A DNA stretch of 24,123 nucleotides, taken from contig JACDAK010000236.1 in the NCBI GenBank assembly GCA_013695495.1, forward strand, positions 1-24,123, given 5' to 3'. The stretch is from Blastocatellia bacterium (GTDB lineage Bacteria; Acidobacteriota; Blastocatellia; Pyrinomonadales; Pyrinomonadaceae). Below the pieces are notes generated by a model, which did no database searches, had not been told where the DNA came from, and was given only the letters and a program-made list of their open reading frames with translations. Positions 14,106 to 20,457 of the stretch are shown here, piece after piece. How positions within the stretch are numbered: position 1 is the stretch's first letter; every line of letters starts with the position of its first letter. Position numbers and translations under genes: made by a program.

Positions 14106-14741
14106 CTAAGACGATTTTAGCGGGCCGATCTTTTCTTCGAGCCAATTTGTGAGGTCGTCAACCGGTTCGATGTGGACAGGTTTGCCCCGCCATGCTTTGA
14201 CGGCAAAGATCATGAGCATGACCGTCGTGATCATCGTGAAGATGCCGCTGCCGACCGATGCAAGGCCGGTGACGTTGCTTACGATGCCCAGAATCGTGGT
14301 GACGATCAGGATGCCGACGTGTGCAGCTAGGCCTTGCGCGGCGTGGAAGCGGACTTTGGTCACTTCTTTCGGGATGATGAAGAGGAGGATCAGACCAGCG
14401 ACTAGCCCGATCGAAAACGGGAAGTAGGGCAGCCCTATCAGCCATTTTTCGGGGATACCAGCTTTGGCGACCTTTCGGCTCGAAGCGAGATTCATTCCTG
14501 CACGGTCGGGGGCGACGTAAGCCGCAGGGGTAGTGGCACCGCTGAACTGATAAGCGTTGAACTGTGCTTCATCGAAACGGCGTGTTGTGTCTTCGGTAAT
14601 GCTGCCGGGATCGGACGGGAACTCAGAGGTGCTATAAGGCGACTTCGGCGGCGGAGTGTAAGCTCGAGCCGATGCCTTTTGCTCTTTTACCTTTTCCGGA
14701 AAATCCGGATCCAGAGGATTTGTATCGAATTTCTTTGCCAT
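14106..14741 (-). CDS. DUF4870 family membrane protein
   Basis: A 211-aa inner-membrane protein with a long, soluble, Pro/Ser/Thr-rich N-terminal part (residues 1-95) and three predicted transmembrane helices at about 101-124, 138-160 and 165-183. The loop sequence VTKVRFHAAQGLAAHVGI is the recognisable DUF4870 feature (V-R-F-H-x-x-Q-x-L). The function of this family is not established. A -10-like TAAAAT (14752-14757) with TTGAAC (14777-14782, 19-base spacing) lies just before the ATG, so this gene may have its own promoter and a very short leader. It is separated from aspS upstream by a 122-bp gap that holds two small palindromes, and is followed by the doubtful 62-codon ORF and the terC remnant. 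Confidence 0.82.
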   Translation of the reverse strand: MAKKFDTNPLDPDFPEKVKEQKASARAYTPPPKSPYSTSEFPSDPGSITEDTTRRFDEAQFNAYQFSGATTPAAYVAPDRAGMNLASSRKVAKAGIPEKWLIGLPYFPFSIGLVAGLILLFIIPKEVTKVRFHAAQGLAAHVGILIVTTILGIVSNVTGLASVGSGIFTMITTVMLMIFAVKAWRGKPVHIEPVDDLTNWLEEKIGPLKSS

Positions 14742-14751
14742 TGCCTATTGC

Positions 14752-14782
14752 ATTTTACGACAAGTTGGGAAGAATTGTTCAA
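14752..14782 (-). promoter_or_regulatory. Possible promoter of the DUF4870 gene
   Basis: On the minus strand TTGAAC (14777-14782) and TAAAAT (14752-14757) are spaced 19 bases apart, and the -10 ends 10 bases before the ATG at 14741. Transcription would begin only a few bases before the start codon. Consensus match only. Confidence 0.4.
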
Positions 14783-14796
14783 ATTTTCCCGAGGGG

Positions 14797-14847
14797 AGTG
14801 CAAACGCACTGCCTTTGAAATCTGACAGGCAAGCAAGGATGCTTGCC
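14797..14847. repeat. Pair of short palindromes in the aspS-DUF4870 gap
   Basis: Two small hairpins lie in tandem: AGTGC (14797-14801) / GCACT (14806-14810) with a 4-base loop, and a perfect 8-bp stem GGCAAGCA (14828-14835) / TGCTTGCC (14840-14847) with loop AGGA. They follow the aspS stop (14864) on the minus strand without a T-tract. The look is that of a dispersed REP-like intergenic palindrome, which would also shield the 3' end of the aspS message. Dispersal is inference. Confidence 0.5.
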
Positions 14848-14863
14848 GCTCCAGTCCCTGTCG

Positions 14864-16684
14864 CTAGGGCTCCGGGTTGTGACTGGGGGTGATGCCGAGT
14901 TCGTCGAGTTGGGATTGGTCGACGATGCCGGGGGCGTCCATCATAAGGTCTTGTGCGGAGGCGGTTTTGGGGAATGCCATGACATCGCGGATGTTTTCAG
15001 TGTCGCAGAGAATCATGCACGTGCGCTCAATGCCGGCAGCGAAGCCTCCGTGCGGCGGCGTGCCGTATTCGAGGGCGTCGAGGAAGAAGCCGAATTGTGT
15101 GCGGGCGGATTCGGGCGACATTCCGAGAGCTTTGAAGTTGAGAGCCTGCACGTCTTTTTGATGAATTCGGATCGATCCGCCGGCGCACTCGTAGCCATTA
15201 ATGACTGCGTCGTAGGCTTTTGCCCGGACCTTGCCGAGGAGGTAGTGATCGGCAGGGTGCTGGACAGCCTGTTTGAACATGTCGAGATCTTCGTCCATCG
15301 GCGATGTGAACGGGTGGTGCGCAGCCATATATGTGTCGGATTCCTCGTCGTGTTCGAACATCGGGAATTCGGTAACGAGGAGGCACTTGTACAAGCTGCG
15401 GTCGATGAGATTTTCGCGGCGGGCGATCTCACCTCGCAAGGCTCCGAGCGCAGCGGCGACGACGGAGCGGCGGCCGGCAACGATAAGGACGGCGTCGCCA
15501 GGTTGGGCTCCGGCGGAAGATGCGAGTTCCGTTAATTTAGCCTCGCCGAGAACCTTGAGTATAGACGAGGTGGTCTCTTCGCCGACCTTGATCCATGCCA
15601 TTGCGCCGGCGCCGTAGCGTTTCACGAATTCCTGAAGCTCATCGAGCTGTTTGCGGGAATAGTCAGCCTTGCCTCTTATGACAATGCATTTGATCTCGCC
15701 GCCTTTGCCGAGGGTTTCGGCAAAAGGAGCGAACTCGGTATCGCGAAGGCCTTCGCTGAGGTCTTGCAGCTCCATTCCAAAACGCAGGTCGGGTTTATCG
15801 CTGCCGTAACGCCGCATTGCTTCGGCATAGGTCATGCGCGGCCACTCGTTGGGGAGTTCGATGTCGATGAGACGGAGGACGTGGTTGAACATGCCTTCCA
15901 TTTCACGGTAGACGGCTTCGCGGTTGACGAAGGACATCTCCATGTCGAGCTGGGTGAATTCGGGCTGGCGGTCGGCGCGAAGGTCCTCATCGCGGAAGCA
16001 GCGCGCGATCTGGTAATACTTATCGAACCCGGCAATCATAGTGATCTGCTTCAGGATCTGGGGTGATTGCGGCAGCGCGAAATATTTGCCGGTGTGGATG
16101 CGTGAGGGCACGACGAAATCGCGTGCGCCCTCGGGTGTGGATTTTAGGAGGATCGGCGTTTCTATCTCGATAAATCCACGCTTGTCGAAATATTCGCGGA
16201 TCGCGCGAACGGCCTTTGCACGCATGCGGATGTTGTTCTGCAGCTGCGGACGACGCAGGTCGAGGTAGCGATGTTTGAGACGTGTGTCCTCGGCCGCAAG
16301 ATTTTCGGAACCGGCGACCTCGAGCTGGAAGGGGGGCACCTTGGCGTCGTTCAGGATCAGTAACTCGGTGACCTTTATTTCGATGTCTCCGGTTGCGAGC
16401 TTCTTGTTATGCGTGCCTTCGGAACGGGACACGACGGTGCCTTTGACGGCAATGACGAATTCGCCGCGGATGTTCTTGGCTTTTGAGTGAGCTTCGGGTG
16501 AATCTTCTTCGCTGAGAACGACCTGGGTTATCCCCTCGCGGTCGCGGAGGTCGATAAACGTGAAGACGCCGAAGTCGCGCTTCTTCGCGACCCAGCCCAT
16601 GAGGACGACGTGCTGGCCGACGTTTGTTGAACGCAATTCACCGCAAATGTGAGTGCGTTCCAAAGTGCCTAAAGTGTCTAACAT
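14864..16684 (-). CDS. aspS: Aspartyl-tRNA synthetase
   Basis: This class II synthetase charges tRNA(Asp). The 606-aa product has an N-terminal OB-fold anticodon-binding domain (MGWVAKKRDFGVFTFIDLRDREGITQVV, residues 29-56) and a catalytic core with KHRYLDLRRPQLQNN, TPILLKSTPEGARDFVVPSR, motif 2 CFRDEDLRADRQPEFTQLDMEMSF, the bacterial GAD insert in the middle, and motif 3 GFAAGIERTCMIL near the end. Length is normal for a bacterial AspRS. I chose ATG 16684 (MLDTLGTLERTH); the longer open frame up to 16768 passes through a terminator-like hairpin and has no homologous look. Residue 38 in KRDFG is Phe, where discriminating enzymes have Leu and non-discriminating ones His. No Shine-Dalgarno is seen before the ATG. 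Confidence 0.97.
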   Translation of the reverse strand: MLDTLGTLERTHICGELRSTNVGQHVVLMGWVAKKRDFGVFTFIDLRDREGITQVVLSEEDSPEAHSKAKNIRGEFVIAVKGTVVSRSEGTHNKKLATGDIEIKVTELLILNDAKVPPFQLEVAGSENLAAEDTRLKHRYLDLRRPQLQNNIRMRAKAVRAIREYFDKRGFIEIETPILLKSTPEGARDFVVPSRIHTGKYFALPQSPQILKQITMIAGFDKYYQIARCFRDEDLRADRQPEFTQLDMEMSFVNREAVYREMEGMFNHVLRLIDIELPNEWPRMTYAEAMRRYGSDKPDLRFGMELQDLSEGLRDTEFAPFAETLGKGGEIKCIVIRGKADYSRKQLDELQEFVKRYGAGAMAWIKVGEETTSSILKVLGEAKLTELASSAGAQPGDAVLIVAGRRSVVAAALGALRGEIARRENLIDRSLYKCLLVTEFPMFEHDEESDTYMAAHHPFTSPMDEDLDMFKQAVQHPADHYLLGKVRAKAYDAVINGYECAGGSIRIHQKDVQALNFKALGMSPESARTQFGFFLDALEYGTPPHGGFAAGIERTCMILCDTENIRDVMAFPKTASAQDLMMDAPGIVDQSQLDELGITPSHNPEP

Positions 16685-16697
16685 AATATGTTGATCA

Positions 16698-16737
16698 AAA
16701 ATAAAAACGCCTTTCGATTTGCGACAAACGAAAGGCG
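16698..16737 (-). terminator. Intrinsic terminator or attenuator directly before the aspS start
   Basis: Read on the minus strand, a perfect 9-bp stem CGCCTTTCG / CGAAAGGCG (16729-16737 with 16708-16716) with a 12-base loop is followed at once by TTTTTATTTT. The T-tract ends about 13 bases before the aspS ATG. It can end hicAB transcription, but any message starting upstream would need to read through it to express aspS. A weak promoter overlapping it (TTGTCG, 18 bases, TATTTT) would solve this with a nearly leaderless aspS mRNA. Confidence 0.75.
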
Positions 16738-16878
16738 GAACGTCCATGATAACGCTCGCGCCCGTCAATTATTGTCGACATCAAACCGAAATGCGCTCAT
16801 AGCAATCTAAAAGTAAAACCGAGCAAGATAATACAAGACGTAGGGGATATATTGCAAACTGTTCCGCTTCGGAAATGA

Positions 16879-17238
16879 TCACTTGGCACGAGGTATTCGA
16901 CGCCGCTTCAGGGCGGATGTAAAAACTTCTTCGCCAAATTGATTTACACTCTTTCCTAACTTGTCAGCCTCTTCGGCGATCTTGGCGTGCAGATCGCTGT
17001 CGAATCGAAAAAGGATGTGTCCCGAATACGGCTTGACCCGATTACCCTCGCGCTTGCTTAATTCAAGATGTAAGTCTACAGATTCCTTGAAGGCAGCCTT
17101 TAGCTCTTTCAGAGAAGTGCCGCAGAAGGACATAAGATGTTTAGGTCCGAGACCCATCACTCGCCCGATGAACGCGTCATCGTCAGTTGAATACTCGATC
17201 TTTGCCTTAAACCCTTTGTATTGTAGAAAGTTATTCAT
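16879..17238 (-). CDS. hicB: HicB family antitoxin
   Basis: HicB neutralises the HicA mRNA interferase and represses the operon. The 119-aa product has the N-terminal partially degraded RNase H-like fold (YKGFKAKIEYSTDDDAFIGRVMGL, then SFCGTSLKELKAAFKESVDLHLE) and a C-terminal ribbon-helix-helix DNA-binding part (SGHILFRFDSDLHAKIAEEADKLGKSVNQFGEEVF). ATG 17238 is chosen because AGGAG lies 9 bases before it; a TTG at 17247 is less likely. It overlaps the hicA end by 8 bases, typical of toxin-antitoxin pairs. HicB appears intact while its toxin is not. The cassette is more A+T-rich than the flanking cdsA and aspS, which suggests acquisition. The terminator-like hairpin lies about 140 bp downstream. 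Confidence 0.92.
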   Translation of the reverse strand: MNNFLQYKGFKAKIEYSTDDDAFIGRVMGLGPKHLMSFCGTSLKELKAAFKESVDLHLELSKREGNRVKPYSGHILFRFDSDLHAKIAEEADKLGKSVNQFGEEVFTSALKRRRIPRAK

Positions 17239-17386
17239 CCCGCCCAACTCCTAATAATTCCAAAATCCGCCGTGCACCCTCTACCTGATACCGTTTCGCT
17301 TCCTTTCCCGGATGCGGGCGATGCTGATTTGCTCGCGTCGGCTTGTCGAAAATCGCCGTGATCGTGGTCTTCTGTTTTCGATTCAT
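17231..17386 (-). pseudogene. hicA: HicA-type toxin with its core deleted in frame
   Basis: The 51-aa product starts MNRKQKTTITAIFDKPTRAN, the usual start of the longer HicA toxins, then jumps straight to HRPHPGKEAKRYQVEGARRILELLGV, the usual end. As I recall the family, the intervening 35-40 residues (the W-x-x-(I/V)-E-x-LL-x-x-LG helix, the GSR/GSH strand and the LNG turn) should lie between N20 and H22. They are missing although the frame is intact. That removes most of the double-stranded-RNA-binding-like fold and the GS(H/R) active-site strand, so RNase activity is unlikely. ATG 17386 is chosen by family; the frame stays open to 17443. An operator-like palindrome lies 13 bp upstream. Confidence 0.8.
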
Positions 17387-17398
17387 TTGGAATCGTGA

Positions 17399-17418
17399 TG
17401 CTATCATTAATGATAGCA
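17399..17418. promoter_or_regulatory. Perfect 20-bp palindrome: likely HicB operator over an extended -10
   Basis: TGCTATCATTAATGATAGCA is an exact palindrome 13 bp before the hicA start. On the minus strand its first nine bases, TGCTATCAT, match the extended -10 TGnTATAAT with one change. A ribbon-helix-helix HicB dimer or tetramer binding here would cover the promoter, the usual autoregulation of hicAB operons. The palindrome is seen; the binding protein is inferred. Confidence 0.75.
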
Positions 17419-17446
17419 CTAAACATGAAGCGTGCATATCCAAGTC

Positions 17447-18289
17447 TTAGTGAAAATAGAAGCGTGCGAAGTAGTAAAGTATCGGGGCGTTCAGAAGTAG
17501 ACTGTCGAGTCGGTCTAGGAGGCCGCCGTGGCCGGGGAGGATGGTGGCGGCGTCTTTGGTGTCGGATCCGCGTTTCATGGCGCTTTCGGCTAGGTCGCCG
17601 AGTACGCCGATCGCGGCCATAGCGATGGCGAGCGGGATGCCGACCGTATAGGGGAGTTCGGGGAAGAAGAGCCAGATAGCGAGCGCCGCGAAACCTGCTG
17701 CGGCGACGAGGCCGCCGACGAGGCCCTCCATGGTCTTGCCGGGCGAGATCGTGCGTGCGAGTTTGTGCTTGCCCGCGGCCTTGCCGGTGAAATACGCAGC
17801 GGAGTCGGAGCCGAACATCACGACTAGGAAGAACAGAAGGAGCTTTGTTGACAGGCCGGGGATGTTCTCGAATCCGACGGCGGTGGAGATCAAGAACCCG
17901 CCGAGGAATACAACATATAGAACGCCCAGCAGGGTTACGCCGATGCCCGTCAGCATCTTTGAAAAATCTTTTTGAAAGCGGAACGTCTGGGTGATAAGCA
18001 GAAGTCCGATGAAGCCGGCCAGGGTGAGCATCAAGAGCTCAGGTGCGGTGGCCGGGGCGTCGAAAATGAATGCGAGGATGAGTGCGGACGCGCCGAGGAA
18101 ACCGACGCCGGCGTCGGCTTTTAACGCGAGTTTTTTGGTTAGTGAAAAAAATTCGTAGAGTCCCGCAGCGAGGGCGAGGACCGCGATCGCAACGAAGAAC
18201 CAGACGGTGTCGGGATAGTACCAGGGCGCAATTATGGATGCGATCAGGATCGGCAGGGCGATGAACGCGGTGATCAGGCGTGTCTTCAT
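17447..18289 (-). CDS. cdsA: Phosphatidate cytidylyltransferase
   Basis: CdsA makes CDP-diacylglycerol from phosphatidic acid and CTP, the branch point of phospholipid synthesis, in the inner membrane. The 280-aa protein has many hydrophobic helices from residue 1 on (MKTRLITAFIALPILIASII) and the complete family signature near the C-terminus: SAMKRGSDTKDAATILPGHGGLLDRLDS, preceded by FGSDSAAYFTGKAAGKHKLARTISPGKTMEG. I chose ATG 18289; the open frame to 18352 overlaps uppS and adds non-family residues. It starts one base after the uppS stop, the classic uppS-cdsA pair. dxr and rseP, which often follow, are absent here; hicAB occupies that place. Confidence 0.96.
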   Translation of the reverse strand: MKTRLITAFIALPILIASIIAPWYYPDTVWFFVAIAVLALAAGLYEFFSLTKKLALKADAGVGFLGASALILAFIFDAPATAPELLMLTLAGFIGLLLITQTFRFQKDFSKMLTGIGVTLLGVLYVVFLGGFLISTAVGFENIPGLSTKLLLFFLVVMFGSDSAAYFTGKAAGKHKLARTISPGKTMEGLVGGLVAAAGFAALAIWLFFPELPYTVGIPLAIAMAAIGVLGDLAESAMKRGSDTKDAATILPGHGGLLDRLDSLLLNAPILYYFARFYFH

Positions 18290-18290
18290 A

Positions 18291-19070
18291 TCATTTGCTG
18301 CCGATGGCGCCGAATCGCCGATCGCGTTTTTGAAAATCGATGATCGCCTCAAAAATGTGCGGGCGTCGGAAGTCGGGGAAGAGCGTCGGCGTTACATAGA
18401 TCTCGGCGTATGCGATCTGCCACAGCAGGAAGTTTGAGATACGCATTTCGCCGCTGGTGCGAATGAGCAGGTCGACATCGGGAAGCCCCGAGGTGTAAAG
18501 ATTCGCCGCGAGATCATCCTCGGTCATCTCGTCGAGCTTTCTTCCGTTTTTAGCGAGATCGGCAGCGGTGCGTTTGCATGCTTCGACGATCTCGGCACGG
18601 CCACCGTAATTGAGGGCGACGTTGAGGACGGTGCCGGTGTTCTGCGAGGTCTTGTCCATCGCCATTTGCAGTTCGGATTGGACATCGGGCGACAGGCCTT
18701 CTATCTTGCCGATGGCCTGGAACTTTATGTTGTTGCGATGTACCTCTTCGAGCTCGCTGCGGAGATAACGTTTGAGCATCGACATGAGGCCGGAGACCTC
18801 CGTCTTTGGCCGCTTCCAATTTTCGGTTGAGAACGCGTAGAGGGTGACTGCCTCGGTCTGGAGTCGGGTGCAGGTGTCGACGATGGCTTTTACGGAATCG
18901 GCGCCGGCACGGTGGCCGAAGATGCGGGGCTTGCCGCGCTTTTTTGCCCAGCGGCCGTTGCCGTCCATTATGACGGCGATGTGGCGCGGCAGGCGCGATG
19001 CGTCGATCGCGGCGAGAAGAGCTGCGTCTTTTGAGCGAGGCTTTATTACTTCATCGAAATATTTCAGCAT
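18291..19070 (-). CDS. uppS: Isoprenyl transferase (undecaprenyl diphosphate synthase)
   Basis: UppS adds cis-isoprene units to farnesyl diphosphate, giving the C55 carrier for peptidoglycan and O-antigen precursors. The 259-aa protein shows the family start HIAVIMDGNGRWAKKRG (Asp36 binds Mg/diphosphate), then FGHRAGADSVK, LYAFSTENWKRP, NVALNYGGRAEI, and the C-terminal DLLIRTSGEMRISNFLLWQIAYAE with the RxSGE residues. About 25 residues precede the usual start block, still within family range. Its ATG overlaps the TGA of the DUF952 gene (TGATG), so translation is probably coupled, and cdsA follows after a single base. Confidence 0.97.
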   Translation of the reverse strand: MLKYFDEVIKPRSKDAALLAAIDASRLPRHIAVIMDGNGRWAKKRGKPRIFGHRAGADSVKAIVDTCTRLQTEAVTLYAFSTENWKRPKTEVSGLMSMLKRYLRSELEEVHRNNIKFQAIGKIEGLSPDVQSELQMAMDKTSQNTGTVLNVALNYGGRAEIVEACKRTAADLAKNGRKLDEMTEDDLAANLYTSGLPDVDLLIRTSGEMRISNFLLWQIAYAEIYVTPTLFPDFRRPHIFEAIIDFQKRDRRFGAIGSK

Positions 19071-19390
19071 CAGTTCGCCGCAGCGTTTCGGTTCAAATGC
19101 CGCTCTTCTACTGAGATCACACAGTTTTGATTGAGCCGGCCGTAGATGTGCGGAAAGGTCTCGTTGTTTGTGGACGGCTCTTCGACCAGCTTAGAGAGGA
19201 GCGTGTTGGTTTCGATCGTTAAGATCAGAACGCGGTCGTGTTCGGAGAAATAGCGTTTCAACACACCTTCGAGTTGATTCTCATAGCTGCAATGGATGAA
19301 GCCTTCGAGAGCAAGGCTTTCCGGCTGATATGAAGGGCGTCCTTTGAACTTTTCCCATTCGTCGGGTAACGCAACGTGATAAATAAGCAT
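19070..19390 (-). CDS. DUF952 domain-containing protein
   Basis: A small 106-aa protein of the DUF952 family, of unknown role. The start MLIYHVALPDEWEKFKG, the block LEGFIHCSYENQLEGVLKRYF (residues 28-48) with the conserved G-F-I-H-C/S-S pattern, and FPHIYGRLNQNCVISV near the end (residues 78-93) are characteristic. DUF952 proteins have an ADP-ribosyltransferase-like look in their H...S...Y pattern, but no activity is established here. ATG 19390 gives the family's normal start; the open frame to 19438 overlaps truA and is not needed. It begins 13 bp after truA ends and overlaps uppS by one base, so it is an inner gene of the operon. Confidence 0.88.
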   Translation of the reverse strand: MLIYHVALPDEWEKFKGRPSYQPESLALEGFIHCSYENQLEGVLKRYFSEHDRVLILTIETNTLLSKLVEEPSTNNETFPHIYGRLNQNCVISVEERHLNRNAAAN

Positions 19391-19403
19391 ATGTCCGATG
19401 AGT

Positions 19404-20156
19404 CTAGTTGTAATCGACCCTGTGCAACGTAAGTCCATTTGCGGAAGCGGTTTTTCCGGCTAGTTTCCGGTCGCCGTTCACCAGAGCCGTCTGAATTGTA
19501 TCAGAATCTTTTTCGCCTCGCCCGACCTCAAGCAGGGTGCCAACGATCGAGCGGACCATGTAGCGGAGGAAGCCGTTGGCTGAAATGCGAAATTCTATGA
19601 CATTGGCGGCGGCGATGCTATCCCAGCGGGTCTCGATAGTGCAGCTGGTCACGTTGCGGACGCGCATTTCAACATCGCTCTGTGCGGATGAGAATGCGGT
19701 CCAGTCGTGCTCGCCGAGCAGGTGCCGTGATGCAGCGGTCATTTGCGCAACGTCGAGAGGGCGCGATTCGTGATGGGCGAAGCGTCGTAGAAAAGGCGAC
19801 ATGACCGGGGCGTTCACGATGCGATAAATATAGGTCTTGCTGCGAGCGTTGAAGCGGGCGTGGAACTCGTCGGAAACGCGCTCGACTTTCATTATGCGAA
19901 TGTCACGCCAGAGGTTGCCGTTGATGGCGTTGCGAAGTTTTTCAGGCGTATAGGATTTATGAAGATTTACGTTCGCGACCTGTCCCTCGGCGTGAACGCC
20001 GGCGTCAGTGCGGCCGGAGCCGAGGACCTTGACCTCGCCGTCATTGAGCGTGCCGATGACGCGCTCGAGTTCGCCTTGGATCGTGCGGTCATTTTCCTGC
20101 ACCTGCCAGCCGTGGAAATCGGTGCCGTCGTATTGGATCAATAGTTTGAAATTCAT
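19404..20156 (-). CDS. truA: tRNA pseudouridine(38-40) synthase
   Basis: TruA makes pseudouridine at positions 38-40 in the anticodon arm of many tRNAs. The 250-aa protein starts FKLLIQYDGTDFHGWQVQ and carries the catalytic aspartate in GSGRTDAGVHAEGQVAN (Asp51). ARSKTYIYRI and the second-half block LRYMVRSIVGTLLEVGRG are also typical. Length is standard. The ATG at 20156 is supported by the family start. It lies downstream of pyrE and the ATP-grasp remnant on the same strand and just upstream of DUF952. Confidence 0.97.
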   Translation of the reverse strand: MNFKLLIQYDGTDFHGWQVQENDRTIQGELERVIGTLNDGEVKVLGSGRTDAGVHAEGQVANVNLHKSYTPEKLRNAINGNLWRDIRIMKVERVSDEFHARFNARSKTYIYRIVNAPVMSPFLRRFAHHESRPLDVAQMTAASRHLLGEHDWTAFSSAQSDVEMRVRNVTSCTIETRWDSIAAANVIEFRISANGFLRYMVRSIVGTLLEVGRGEKDSDTIQTALVNGDRKLAGKTASANGLTLHRVDYN

Positions 20157-20190
20157 AGGGGTACCGCGGCGGACGCCTCCATTCGTTCTG

Positions 20191-20455
20191 CTATCGCATT
20201 AGCGAATCGCTTTGGTGCTTCAGCGTCAGTTCGAAGATGAAGTGCGGGCTCGATAAGCTCATGTTCCATACGTTCGAACGCTTGAGAACGCTAAGGAATG
20301 CCGCGGGATCTTTTTGGGCGGACCAATTTGCATAAGGAGAGCGCCATGAGACGGTCTCTACGTTCCAGCCGAAGTCGTGGAGCGGGTTGATCGCGATCAT
20401 CGTCGGCGACGTAATGGACGAGATCGTCCATGGACAGGAAACAGCAGCGTCGCAT
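20191..20455 (-). pseudogene. N-terminal remnant of an ATP-grasp (RimK / glutathione synthase-like) gene
   Basis: The roughly 300 bp between truA and pyrE hold broken coding sequence. From ATG 20455, 4 bp after the pyrE stop, the frame reads RRCCFLSMDDLVHYVADD, then a shift to the next frame near 20400 gives INPLHDFGWNVETVSWRSPYANW and then QKDPAAFLSVLKRS. I recall ATP-grasp proteins beginning in this way (C-F-L-T-M-D-x-L...D-x-L-L-x-x-P-L-x-x-x-G-W-x-V-E-x-x-S-W-R), with a stretch like FDAVVIRSTWDYQ before KDPAAFL; that stretch is missing here. The rest of the gene, including all ATP-grasp catalytic parts, is gone, and the frame stops at 20191. Frameshift, internal deletion and 3' truncation together make it a clear relic if the family call is right. 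Confidence 0.65.
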
Positions 20456-20457
20456 GT

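Noticed and set aside
14843..15535. 230-codon and other open frames antisense or out of frame within aspS
   Set aside because: aspS is unmistakable on the minus strand through the whole region, including motif 3; these are mirror frames.
16684..16747. Leader peptide for aspS attenuation by Asp codons
   Set aside because: The short frame before the hairpin is in phase with aspS and has only an isolated Asp codon, so classic leader-peptide attenuation is not supported.
16685..16768. Extended aspS N-terminus starting at 16768 or 16747
   Set aside because: The extra residues would be encoded by a terminator hairpin and T-tract, and the family start matches ATG 16684.
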